A stretch of DNA of 64,000 nt from Flavobacterium sp. AED (GTDB lineage Bacteria > Bacteroidota > Bacteroidia > Flavobacteriales > Flavobacteriaceae). The translations under genes and the position numbers were made by a program. The DNA lies in the NCBI RefSeq assembly GCF_000812945.1, contig NZ_JSYM01000002.1, forward strand, positions 496,001 to 560,000, written 5' to 3'. Positions 46,155 to 53,934 of this stretch are shown here, one piece after another; position 1 is the first letter of the stretch, and each line of letters begins with the position of its first letter. The notes below the pieces were generated by a model. That model was not told the DNA's origin and ran no database searches. It saw nothing but the letters and a program-made list of their open reading frames with translations.

Positions 46155-47408
46155 TTAATACCAGCGTTTTTTGTTTTGTTTTGAAACTTCTGATTTTCTT
46201 GATTTATGTGCTCCACCGCTACGATTTGAGTTTTTTTGTGCAGCAGCAGGAGCCGTTTCCGGACTTCCTGAATGCCAAGGATAAGGATGGTCATTTACAG
46301 TTTTCACATCCACTTTTATTAGTTTTTGGATGTCTTTCCAATACGCATGTTCATCTTTACTACAAAAAGAAATGGCAATACCTCCATTTCCGGCACGACC
46401 CGTTCTACCAATCCTGTGGACGTAAGTTTCTGGAATATTTGGTAAATCAAAATTGATTACAAATGGTAATTGGTCAATATCAATTCCTCTGGCTGCTATA
46501 TCAGTGGCTACTAAAACGCCCACTTCTTTATTTTTGAAAGCATCCAAAACGCGTTGTCTTGCATTTTGTGATTTATCACCATGAATAGCTTCAGCTGCTA
46601 TGTTGTTTTTTCGTAGCGCTTTAACAACATTATCAGCACCATGTTTAGTTCTGGAAAAAACCAATACATCCGATAAATTTTCATTTTTAATCAAATGATA
46701 TAATAAATTTCTTTTTTCTGTTTTTTCAACAAAATAAACGCGTTGTTCAACATTTTCGGCAGTAGAGGATACTGGGGAAACGGTTACAGTTGCTGGATCT
46801 GTCAAAAACATTTCGGCTAATTCTCTAATGGCAATTGGCATTGTAGCAGAGAAAAATAATGTTTGTCTGTTTTTTGGCGTAAGCTTTACAATTTTCTTTA
46901 CATCATTTACAAATCCCATATCAAGCATTTGATCTGCTTCATCAAGTACTAAAGTATGTAAATGATCTAAATCGATAAAACCTTGTTTGTGTAAATCAAG
47001 TAATCTTCCTGGTGTTGCTATCAAAATATCGACACCATTTCTTAGTGTTTCAACTTGTGGATTTTGTGAAACTCCACCAAAAATAGTTAGTTGCGTTAAG
47101 TTGGTATACTTACCATACAAATCAAAGCTTTGCCCAATTTGAACCGCTAATTCTCTTGTTGGAGTAACTACCAAAGCACGAATTTGTTTGGCTTTTTTTG
47201 AAGAACCTACAATTCGGTGCAATTGATGTATAATAGGAATAGCAAATGCCGCAGTTTTTCCTGTTCCCGTTTGTGCACAACCTATTAAATCGCGTCCAGC
47301 TAATACTAGCGGAATTGATTGTTCTTGAATAGGAGTTGGGTTTGTGTAGCCTTGTTCAAATACGGCTTTTTGTATACTTTTTGAAAGTGATAAATCTTCG
47401 AATAACAT
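46155..47408 (-). CDS. DEAD-box RNA helicase (RhlE type)
   Basis: 417 residues. Q motif YTNPTPIQEQSIPL, motif I AQTGTGKTAAF, Ia PTRELAVQI, II VLDEADQMLDMGF, III FFSATMP, V ATDIAARGIDI, VI HRIGRTGRAG. The C-terminus is a short basic Asn/Lys/Ser tail (KKNSNRSGGAHKSRKSEVSKQNKKRWY) typical of RhlE relatives that bind RNA. Involved in RNA remodelling, often in ribosome assembly or cold adaptation. A -7 box TACCTTTG lies 47461-47454. Confidence 0.95.
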   Translation of the reverse strand: MLFEDLSLSKSIQKAVFEQGYTNPTPIQEQSIPLVLAGRDLIGCAQTGTGKTAAFAIPIIHQLHRIVGSSKKAKQIRALVVTPTRELAVQIGQSFDLYGKYTNLTQLTIFGGVSQNPQVETLRNGVDILIATPGRLLDLHKQGFIDLDHLHTLVLDEADQMLDMGFVNDVKKIVKLTPKNRQTLFFSATMPIAIRELAEMFLTDPATVTVSPVSSTAENVEQRVYFVEKTEKRNLLYHLIKNENLSDVLVFSRTKHGADNVVKALRKNNIAAEAIHGDKSQNARQRVLDAFKNKEVGVLVATDIAARGIDIDQLPFVINFDLPNIPETYVHRIGRTGRAGNGGIAISFCSKDEHAYWKDIQKLIKVDVKTVNDHPYPWHSGSPETAPAAAQKNSNRSGGAHKSRKSEVSKQNKKRWY

Positions 47409-47453
47409 ATTTTTGATATTAAATATCTTGTATTAAGGACATAGATAGTGCTG

Positions 47454-47461
47454 CAAAGGTA
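47454..47461 (-). promoter_or_regulatory. -7 box of the DEAD-box helicase gene
   Basis: TACCTTTG on the minus strand, exact TAnnTTTG match, 45 bp before the ATG. No TTG 17-23 bp upstream; degenerate octamers lie there instead. Confidence 0.45.
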
Positions 47462-47470
47462 GTGTTATTT

Positions 47471-47515
47471 ATCGATTAGGTTAATCGGTTATTCGTTTAG
47501 CCGATTTATCGATTA
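47471..47515. repeat. Degenerate octamer repeats
   Basis: About five loose copies of an (A/T)TAA(A/T)CG(A/G)-like octamer in tandem between hutG and the helicase gene, read on the minus strand as TTTAATCG ATAAATCG GCTAAACG AATAACCG ATTAACCT. Not coding. Possibly a slippage-generated repeat; no known function. Confidence 0.4.
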
Positions 47516-47520
47516 AACAG

Positions 47521-48558
47521 TTAAACAATTTGTTGATGTGCTTTTATAAAATCAGTTACAAGATACCCTATAAGTTTACCTATTAGGTGATTGTTTTTTT
47601 CTTCTCCTAAATCAGGAGCACCTTCGCAAATATGTAAATAAGTAGCATTTTTATTTTTTGCAAAAAACGAAACAAATTGACGAAGTTGTTCTACTGAAAA
47701 ACCGCTTAAAGTCATAGCGCTGCATGCAATATTTGGAATTGCATCCAAATCGATTTCAACACCATAAAAATCATCATTTATAAATTCTAAAGCTTGAGTC
47801 ATTTCTTGATTAAACTCTTTTTCTTTTCGAATATTTACGCTATCATACGTATTATAGCGCACGCGGTCTTCTAATTTTTTTATGATATCCAAAACACTTT
47901 TAGAAGTATAATTTTCGTGCAAGCCAAAAATGAAATATTTTTTAAGAAAACCTTCTTCATAAGCGTATGAAAAACCGTTACCACTATGGCGACCTTCTAA
48001 AATTCTAAAATCAGAATGGGCATCAAAATTTATTGCATTTATTGGTTTGCCTTTTGCTAAAGCAGATCCTTTTATATTTCCGTAGGCATTATTATGTCCA
48101 CCACCAATGACTATAGGTATTTTTCCTAATTTTACTATATTGAAAATTATATGAGAAACATCTTTATCGATTTTTTCTACTAATTGGCTTAATTTAGAAC
48201 GATCATCAATATCATTAAAATCTAAATGTTCCACTTCTTTCATTTCCTCGCTAACGTTTAATTGTCCTAAAACGATTAGTTGGCTTCCTTTACAAAAACG
48301 ATTATGCTGAATATTCGCAATACTTTTTATTGCGCTATCCCAAGCCGATGCGGCGCCGGGTCTTCCAAAATTTGCTCTTATACCAATATCTTCGGGTATT
48401 CCAAAGAGTACATATTTAGCTTCGCAAGTTTTTAGAAATGCAATAGGATCTGTTCCTTTTGGAACAGTTATCATTTTTTCTCCAAATTTTATTTCACCAC
48501 TTCTGTGATTGGTAATTTTTGCAAGATCATTGATTGTAAACGGGATAATTTTTTCCAT
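47521..48558 (-). CDS. hutG: Formimidoylglutamase (arginase family)
   Basis: 345 residues from the ATG at 48558 (MEKIIPFTINDLAKITNHRSG); an ATG seven codons earlier looks non-family. Arginase-fold manganese ligands: GGGHNNAYGNI, NFDAHSDFR and GVEIDLDAIPN, in order. The last step of histidine breakdown, N-formimino-L-glutamate to glutamate and formamide, fits the hutI gene 1 kb away on the same strand. The hut genes are interrupted by one plus-strand gene. An agmatinase or arginase role is the alternative; context argues for HutG. Confidence 0.83.
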   Translation of the reverse strand: MEKIIPFTINDLAKITNHRSGEIKFGEKMITVPKGTDPIAFLKTCEAKYVLFGIPEDIGIRANFGRPGAASAWDSAIKSIANIQHNRFCKGSQLIVLGQLNVSEEMKEVEHLDFNDIDDRSKLSQLVEKIDKDVSHIIFNIVKLGKIPIVIGGGHNNAYGNIKGSALAKGKPINAINFDAHSDFRILEGRHSGNGFSYAYEEGFLKKYFIFGLHENYTSKSVLDIIKKLEDRVRYNTYDSVNIRKEKEFNQEMTQALEFINDDFYGVEIDLDAIPNIACSAMTLSGFSVEQLRQFVSFFAKNKNATYLHICEGAPDLGEEKNNHLIGKLIGYLVTDFIKAHQQIV

Positions 48559-48663
48559 TAAAAAAAATATTTTTCCCAAAAATAATATAATTGTGTTAAC
48601 TTACGTTATAACGTGGTTATATATTGTTAAATTTGTAAAAAGTTAAATTAAATTAAATTGAAT

Positions 48664-49548
48664 ATGGAAAATCAAAAAAGCAGTTCAGGTCTAAAAGCAG
48701 TTATAGCAGTTTTAGCCGTTTTACTAGTGGGAAGTTTAGTGTATATTTTTAAAATGACTTCTGATACTGAAATCGTAAAAACAGAATTGAAAACTACAAT
48801 GACCGAAAAAGAATCGGTTATGAAAGATTTACAAGAATTAAAATCTACTTATGATGCTGCAATTGCAGAAAATACATCAATGTCTGATGAGTTAATTCAA
48901 GAAAGAGATAAAGTAGTTAACTTAATGTCTGATTTAAGTAAATCTAAAGGTGATGTAGCTTCTATGTCAAAATATAAAACACAATTCATTGCTTTGCAAG
49001 GGAATATGAAAGTTTTAATGGCTGAGAATGAAGGTTTGAAAAAACAAAATACGACTTTAACTACGCAACGTGATAGTACAGTTGTAGTATTAGGGGAAAC
49101 TAAGAAAAATGTTGAAGCATTAACAGGGCAAAACGAAGAATTAGCAAAAGCTGTTGAAAAAGGGTCAAAATTGACTGTTTTAAACACAAAAGGTTCCGCT
49201 TTCAAATTGAGAAGTTCTGGCAAACAAATAGAAACTGACAAAGCAAGTAGAGCAGATGCACTTAAAGTTAGTTTTACAATTGCTGAAAATCAAATTGCAC
49301 AATCAGGTGATAAGACGTATTACGTTCAAGTTATTGATAGTAAAAACAATGTTGTAGGAGATAAAAAATCGGAGACTTTTGGAGATAATACTTTAACATA
49401 CAGTTTTGCAACTAATGTTAAATATGAAAATAAAACGGTTAATGTTTCACAAGATTTAAAAGGTAAAAATTTCGAAAAAGGAAATTATGTTGTGAATGTT
49501 TTTGATAAAGGTGAATTGGTTTCTAAAACAAGTTTTACTTTGAAATAA
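48664..49548 (+). CDS. Coiled-coil membrane-anchored protein of unknown function
   Basis: About 294 residues. After the ATG at 48664 (a TTG two codons earlier is also in frame) comes one membrane helix (AVIAVLAVLLVGSLVYIFKM, about 12-31), then a long coiled coil (about 35-170) of Lys/Glu/Leu heptads, and a C-terminal beta-rich part (LRSSGKQIETDKASRADALKVSFTIAENQ to the end). The topology suggests the C-terminus in the periplasm. No family recognised by me. It stands alone on the plus strand between hutG and hutI. Confidence 0.8.
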   Translation: MENQKSSSGLKAVIAVLAVLLVGSLVYIFKMTSDTEIVKTELKTTMTEKESVMKDLQELKSTYDAAIAENTSMSDELIQERDKVVNLMSDLSKSKGDVASMSKYKTQFIALQGNMKVLMAENEGLKKQNTTLTTQRDSTVVVLGETKKNVEALTGQNEELAKAVEKGSKLTVLNTKGSAFKLRSSGKQIETDKASRADALKVSFTIAENQIAQSGDKTYYVQVIDSKNNVVGDKKSETFGDNTLTYSFATNVKYENKTVNVSQDLKGKNFEKGNYVVNVFDKGELVSKTSFTLK

Positions 49549-49566
49549 TATTTTCAAGCTTCAAAT

Positions 49567-49597
49567 AAAAAAGAGGAACATTATGTTCCTCTTTTTT
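49567..49597. terminator. Bidirectional terminator
   Basis: AAAAAAGAGGAACA, TTA, TGTTCCTCTTTTTT: 14-bp stem between the coiled-coil gene and the convergent hutI, touching the hutI stop codon. Confidence 0.88.
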
Positions 49598-50835
49598 TAT
49601 TCAAAAAAATCACCTTCTATTAGTACAGCATCAATAAGATTACTGCCAAAAGCATAAGGCAATTGATAATAGGAGGGAATAGGTTTCGTGATGATAAGAT
49701 TTGCTTTTTTGCCAATAGTTATACTTCCATGAGTTTCTGAAATTCCCATCGCATATGCTCCATTTATTGTAGCAGCGTTTATGGCTTCTTCAGGAGTCAT
49801 TTTCATTTTGATACAAGCAGTAGCAACCACAAAATTCATATTTCCAGATGGAGTAGAACCAGGATTATAATCTGTTGCTAATGCCAATGGAAGTCCTGCA
49901 GTAATCATTTCTCTTGCAGGAGTATAAGGAATACTCAAGAAATAAGAACAGGATGGTAAAGCAACAGGCATTGTTTCCGTATTCTTTAAGGCATTAATAT
50001 CTGCTGTTGTCATAATTTCAAGATGATCTACAGAAAGTGCGTTATACTCTATTCCAGCCTGAATTCCTCCAATAGAATTAAATTGGTTGACATGGATTTT
50101 TGGTTTCAAACCAAAACGGATTCCAGCTTCCATGATTTGTTCCGTTTCTTCAACGGTAAAATAACCAGTTTCGCAAAATGCGTCTATAAAATCTGCCAAT
50201 TTATTTTTGGCAATTTCAGGAAGCATTTGGTTGATGATTACATCAATATATCCTTGATGGTTTCCTTTATATTCCAATGGGAATGCATGAGCGCCCAGAA
50301 AAGTTGCTTTTATGGTTATAGGATAGTTTTGAGCAAGGCGTTGAATAACACGAAGCATTTTTAGTTCTCCATCAACTGTCAATCCGTATCCTGATTTGAT
50401 TTCGACAGCACCAGTCCCTAAACGCATGATTTCTTCTAGTCGATCTTTTGATTGGTTGTAGATTTCTTCTTCAGTGGATTCGTTGAGTTTTTTTGCCGAA
50501 TTTAAGATTCCACCACCACGATTGGCAATTTCTTCATAAGTCAAACCATTTATTCTATCAACGAATTCCTGCTCCCGATTACCTGCATAAACAATATGGG
50601 TATGACTGTCACACCAAGAAGGTAAAACCATTTTTCCTGTTGCATCAACCGTTTTATCAGTATTTATTTTAGGCAAATTATTCATCGAGCCAAAATCAGC
50701 AATTAAGTTGTCTTTAATTACTAAAAAAGCATTTTTGATTGTCGGGAGAATAGCCATTTCAGCACCGGAAACTTTAGCAATAGCTGTTTCTCGAACCTGA
50801 AGTAACTCCTTTATATTGATGAAGAGTGTCGTCAT
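49597..50835 (-). CDS. hutI: Imidazolonepropionase
   Basis: 412 residues. Amidohydrolase fold with SWCDSHTHIVYAGNREQEF (metal-binding HxH), VEIKSGYGLTVDGELKMLRV, HVNQFNSIGGIQ, SVDHLEIM and LATDYNPGSTPSGNMNFV. These are diagnostic of HutI, which opens imidazolone-5-propionate to N-formimino-glutamate, the substrate of HutG. Other hut genes (hutH, hutU) lie outside the window. The next gene upstream is 8 bp away. Confidence 0.95.
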   Translation of the reverse strand: MTTLFINIKELLQVRETAIAKVSGAEMAILPTIKNAFLVIKDNLIADFGSMNNLPKINTDKTVDATGKMVLPSWCDSHTHIVYAGNREQEFVDRINGLTYEEIANRGGGILNSAKKLNESTEEEIYNQSKDRLEEIMRLGTGAVEIKSGYGLTVDGELKMLRVIQRLAQNYPITIKATFLGAHAFPLEYKGNHQGYIDVIINQMLPEIAKNKLADFIDAFCETGYFTVEETEQIMEAGIRFGLKPKIHVNQFNSIGGIQAGIEYNALSVDHLEIMTTADINALKNTETMPVALPSCSYFLSIPYTPAREMITAGLPLALATDYNPGSTPSGNMNFVVATACIKMKMTPEEAINAATINGAYAMGISETHGSITIGKKANLIITKPIPSYYQLPYAFGSNLIDAVLIEGDFFE

Positions 50836-50842
50836 TTTAAAA

Positions 50843-51892
50843 TTATTCAGAAACTGTTATTTCAAATATTTTATCCCAGTTTTTACCGGTTACAAAAATG
50901 GTTTTAGTTTTCGGATTGTAAGCGATACCGTTTAATACTTCAGCTGTTTTATTTTTTACAAATTTTCTCAAACCTGACATATCTAAAATACCTTCAACAG
51001 CTCCATTTAAAGGATTTACTACCGCGATTGCATCTTTTTGCCACACATTAGTGTAAATTTTTCCGTTAATCCATTCCAATTCGTTTATACTTGGAATTTT
51101 TGATTCTCCAGAATATACATTGACATAATCTATCATTTTTTGGGTGTTTGGATCCATTTTCCAAATTTTTTCCGTTTTATCCGTTTGATAAATGTATTTA
51201 CCGTCATTTGTCATTCCCCATCCTTCAATGTCTTTGTCGTAAGAGAACTTTTTTTCAAGTTTTAATGTGGTTGCATTGTATATAAAACCTGTTTTTTCTT
51301 GCCAAGTCAATTGATACATTTTATTGTTCAAGAAAGTGATTCCTTCTCCAAAATATTTTGTGTCAAGATTAATTTGTTTGAAAATTTTTCCAGTTTTATA
51401 GTCGTATTTTCTAAAGTATGAATTGCCTTTTAATCCTGTGCTTTCGTATAAGGTATCTTTGTAAAACTCTAAACCTTCAGTGAAAGAAGTTGTGTCGTGA
51501 GCAAAGGTATTTACAATTTTGTATTTCAATAATTTTGGCTGTACATTCGAAACTAGTTCCACTCTTGCAGTAGCTTCTGAATTTTCTCCTTCGTAATAAA
51601 CTAAAGCTTTTAGGTTTTGGTACCCTAATTTTTGGTCTTTCAATTCAAATGTTAGTTTGTCAAGCCCTTTTTTTGAAGCTATTTTTTTATCATTTGCGTA
51701 ATAGATAATGCTGTCAACTGCTTTCGAATTTGGGTTCGAAATTCCTAATTCTATTGCTTCTTGTGGTTGATATTGTTCCTTAAATTTAGAAATATCGAAG
51801 GTAAATACTGTATTTTCACCTTTTTTTGTATCGTTGCAACTTGCTAAAGTGATTCCTAATAAAATGAAAGATAGGAAGTTATAATTTCTCAT
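50843..51892 (-). CDS. Glutaminyl-peptide cyclotransferase, lipoprotein
   Basis: About 349 residues from the ATG at 51892: MRNYNFLSFILLGITLASC, a lipoprotein signal (ASC). The plant/bacterial-type glutamine cyclotransferase beta-propeller occupies the rest (about 95-349), with FTEGLEFYKDTLYESTGLKG, GEGITFLNNKMYQLTWQEKTGF, GWGMTNDGKYIYQTD, INELEWINGKIYTNVWQKD and LNGIAYNPKTKTIFVTGKNWDKIFE. Makes N-terminal pyroglutamate on exported proteins, many of which in Bacteroidota start with Gln after signal cleavage. A frame open to 52036 exists but would run through the SRP RNA, so it is rejected. Confidence 0.92.
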   Translation of the reverse strand: MRNYNFLSFILLGITLASCNDTKKGENTVFTFDISKFKEQYQPQEAIELGISNPNSKAVDSIIYYANDKKIASKKGLDKLTFELKDQKLGYQNLKALVYYEGENSEATARVELVSNVQPKLLKYKIVNTFAHDTTSFTEGLEFYKDTLYESTGLKGNSYFRKYDYKTGKIFKQINLDTKYFGEGITFLNNKMYQLTWQEKTGFIYNATTLKLEKKFSYDKDIEGWGMTNDGKYIYQTDKTEKIWKMDPNTQKMIDYVNVYSGESKIPSINELEWINGKIYTNVWQKDAIAVVNPLNGAVEGILDMSGLRKFVKNKTAEVLNGIAYNPKTKTIFVTGKNWDKIFEITVSE

Positions 51893-51947
51893 AGTTTGAT
51901 TTTTTGATGCACCAATATACAACGTTATTTTTATAGCTACAAAGCAC

Positions 51948-51977
51948 TTGCAAAAATATAAAAAGTTTGTATATTTG
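51948..51977 (+). promoter_or_regulatory. Promoter of the SRP RNA
   Basis: TTG (51948-51950), 19 bases, TATATTTG (51970-51977): an exact match to the Bacteroidota consensus TTG-N17-23-TAnnTTTG. The RNA begins about 5 bp later. Confidence 0.8.
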
Positions 51978-51981
51978 CACC

Positions 51982-52074
51982 GGCAAGTCCTACACGACCA
52001 GCTCCTGCAGACTCCCCCAGGATGGGAACATAGCAAGGGTACGTGGTTGAGCGGTGCGATGTAGGTCGCTTGCC
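51982..52074 (+). ncRNA. ffs: Signal recognition particle RNA (small bacterial type)
   Basis: About 93 nt. The ends GGCAAG...CTTGCC pair over a long helix (GGCAAGTCCTACA with TGTAGGTCGCTTGCC on the other side). The apical part has the conserved SRP domain IV: CCCCCAGGATGGGAACATAGCAAGGGTA, with the GGAA tetraloop closed by TG/CA and the symmetric loop AGGA/TAGCA needed for Ffh binding. A consensus promoter precedes and a T run follows. It scaffolds Ffh for co-translational membrane targeting. The sequence also allows an ORF on the other strand, which is an artefact. Confidence 0.9.
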
Positions 52075-52110
52075 ATTTTTTAAATCTGAATTTATTTCAG
52101 ATTATTTTCC
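52075..52110 (+). terminator. Terminator region after the SRP RNA
   Basis: The run ATTTTTT directly after the RNA is followed by a hairpin AATCTGAA / TTCAGATT (52083-52103) and more T. Either element could end transcription. Confidence 0.5.
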
Positions 52111-52189
52111 AAATTCACACAAATAAGTAGTCTTCCTTCGGGAGGATTTTTTTATTTTTGGACCTTTCGTATCATAAACATCAATAACC

Positions 52190-52993
52190 ATGAATAAAGT
52201 AGTTCTAATTACAGGAGGTTCTTCGGGAATAGGAAAATCTATCGGAGAGTTTTTGCACCATAAAGGATTTGTCGTTTACGGAACCAGCAGGAATCCGGAA
52301 CGAATCTTAAATTCTGTTTTTCCTTTAGTAGCTTTAGATGTTCGGGATACGGATTCGATTCATGCGGCTGTAGCCAAAGTAATTTCCATTTCCGGAAGAC
52401 TGGATGTAGTTATTAATAATGCGGGTGTAGGAATTACTGGACCGCTGGAAGAAATTCCAATGCATGAGATCAAGAATAATTTTGAGACTAATTTCTTTGG
52501 ACCAATTGAAGTGATGAAAGCGGTGTTGCCACAAATGCGTTCGCAACAATCAGGTTTAATCATCAATATTACTTCGATTGCCGCTTATATGGGTTTGCCT
52601 TACCGAAGTGTTTATTCAGCTTCAAAAGGTGCTCTTGAACTCATCACGGAAGGGTTGCGTATGGAAGTGAAGTCGTTTGGCGTTCATATTACGAACGTGG
52701 CACCTGGTGATTTTGCCACAAATATTGCTTCGGGACGTTTTCATGCTCCGGTTATTAAAGGTTCTGCATATGAAAGTCCGTATGGAAATACATTAAAAAC
52801 TATGGATGAACATGTGGATAGCGGCAGTAATCCAAATGAAATGGCAGAAGCAGTGTATAAAATCATTCAAACTCCGGAGCCTAAAATCCATTATAAAGTG
52901 GGTGTTTTCATGCAAAAATTCTCGATTGTCTTGAAGAGAATTTTACCGGATAAAGTATATGAAAAAATGCTTATGAACCATTATAAGTTGTAA
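52190..52993 (+). CDS. Short-chain dehydrogenase/reductase (SDR)
   Basis: 267 residues. Classical SDR: TGGSSGIGKSIGEFL (TGxxxGxG), NNAGVGITGPLEE, catalytic Ser in ITSIAAYMG, YSASKGALELI (Tyr and Lys), and PGDFATN after it. The arginine after the second strand (GTSRNPER) favours NADP(H). No substrate can be named. A divergent TTCGGG hairpin (52127-52150) precedes it. Confidence 0.92.
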   Translation: MNKVVLITGGSSGIGKSIGEFLHHKGFVVYGTSRNPERILNSVFPLVALDVRDTDSIHAAVAKVISISGRLDVVINNAGVGITGPLEEIPMHEIKNNFETNFFGPIEVMKAVLPQMRSQQSGLIINITSIAAYMGLPYRSVYSASKGALELITEGLRMEVKSFGVHITNVAPGDFATNIASGRFHAPVIKGSAYESPYGNTLKTMDEHVDSGSNPNEMAEAVYKIIQTPEPKIHYKVGVFMQKFSIVLKRILPDKVYEKMLMNHYKL

Positions 52994-53158
52994 TTTTGCA
53001 CCGAATTTATTGATTTTACGCTTGCGTGAGGGATTGCAGCGAAAATCCTTTTACTTTTTTCTTTAAAAAGTAAAAGATTGTAACGGAAAGCCCGACCCGA
53101 AGTTTTTTACGAAGGGTCACGCCCAAATTATAAAAACACACAATTAAATAGATATATT
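52994..53158 (+). repeat. Palindromic intergenic repeat element
   Basis: Two 17-bp direct copies (GATTGCAGCGAAAATCC at about 53032-53048 and GATTGTAACGGAAAGCC at about 53076-53092) flank a 12-bp-stem hairpin (CTTTTACTTTTT / AAAAAGTAAAAG, 53048-53076). Further right GACCC...GGGTC forms another hairpin. The region between the SDR and the aldolase has no open frame. Similar GATTG...GGAAAGCCCGACCC stretches are, in my memory, common in Flavobacterium genomes; that should be checked by a search. Confidence 0.5.
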
Positions 53159-53815
53159 ATGAAGTTTTTTATTGACACGGCTAATTTAGCTCAGATTAAG
53201 GAAGCACAAGCATTAGGCGTTTTGGATGGTGTTACAACTAATCCATCATTGATGGCAAAAGAAGGAATCACAGGGAAAAATAGCATTTTGAAACATTACG
53301 TTGATATTTGTAATCTTGTTGATGGTGATGTAAGTGCCGAAGTTAATGCTTTGGATTACGATGGAATGATTAAAGAAGGGGAAGAATTAGCTGATTTGCA
53401 CGATCAAATCGTTGTGAAATTACCTATGACTAAAGAAGGAGTTATGGCTGCTAAATACTTTTCGGATAAAGGTATTAAAACGAATGTAACTTTAGTATTC
53501 TCTGCTGGTCAGGCTTTATTGGCTGCAAAAGCTGGAGCTACTTATGTTTCTCCATTCATTGGTCGTTTGGATGATGTATCTACAGATGGTTTAGCTTTGA
53601 TTGAAGAAATTAGATTGATTTATGATAACTATGGTTATGAAACTCAAATTCTTGCTGCTTCAGTTCGTCACACAATGCACATTGTAAACTGTGCAAAAAT
53701 TGGTGCTGATGTTATGACTGGACCACTTTCTGCAATTTATGGTTTATTGAAACACCCATTGACTGATATTGGATTGGCACAGTTTGTTGCTGATTTCGAG
53801 AAAGGAAATAAATAA
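53159..53815 (+). CDS. fsa: Fructose-6-phosphate aldolase / transaldolase-like (Fsa/TalC)
   Basis: 218 residues, the short transaldolase class. [16 protein letters not shown] and [13 protein letters not shown] at the N-terminus, Schiff-base Lys87 in [21 protein letters not shown] and [12 protein letters not shown]. It could act as fructose-6-phosphate aldolase or as transaldolase; length (about 215-220) is shared by both subfamilies. Restricted codon use, like gapA, suggests strong expression. A terminator follows. Confidence 0.88.
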   Translation: MKFFIDTANLAQIKEAQALGVLDGVTTNPSLMAKEGITGKNSILKHYVDICNLVDGDVSAEVNALDYDGMIKEGEELADLHDQIVVKLPMTKEGVMAAKYFSDKGIKTNVTLVFSAGQALLAAKAGATYVSPFIGRLDDVSTDGLALIEEIRLIYDNYGYETQILAASVRHTMHIVNCAKIGADVMTGPLSAIYGLLKHPLTDIGLAQFVADFEKGNK

Positions 53816-53858
53816 AAAAAAAATCAGAGAGCAGTTTTCTGTCTCGATGAATTAAATA

Positions 53859-53894
53859 AAAAAATCCCATTCGCCGCAGCGAATGGGATTTTTT
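53859..53894. terminator. Bidirectional terminator
   Basis: AAAATCCCATTCGC, CGCA, GCGAATGGGATTTT with A and T runs: between the aldolase and the convergent permease gene. Confidence 0.9.
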
Positions 53895-53934
53895 ATTTGG
53901 TTTGTTTTTTGGTTGGTATTATATTGTATTAAAA

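Noticed and set aside
46079..46294. 71-residue minus-strand frame at the end of the helicase gene
   Set aside because: Overlaps the helicase C-terminus in another frame; the helicase frame has all motifs and the overlap shows no recognisable protein.
46136..46456. 106-residue plus-strand frame inside the helicase gene
   Set aside because: Antisense shadow of the DEAD-box coding sequence, no own features.
50843..52036. Glutaminyl cyclase frame starting at 52036
   Set aside because: The first 48 codons lie across the SRP RNA and give a Cys-rich sequence with no signal peptide; the ATG at 51892 begins a clean lipoprotein signal.
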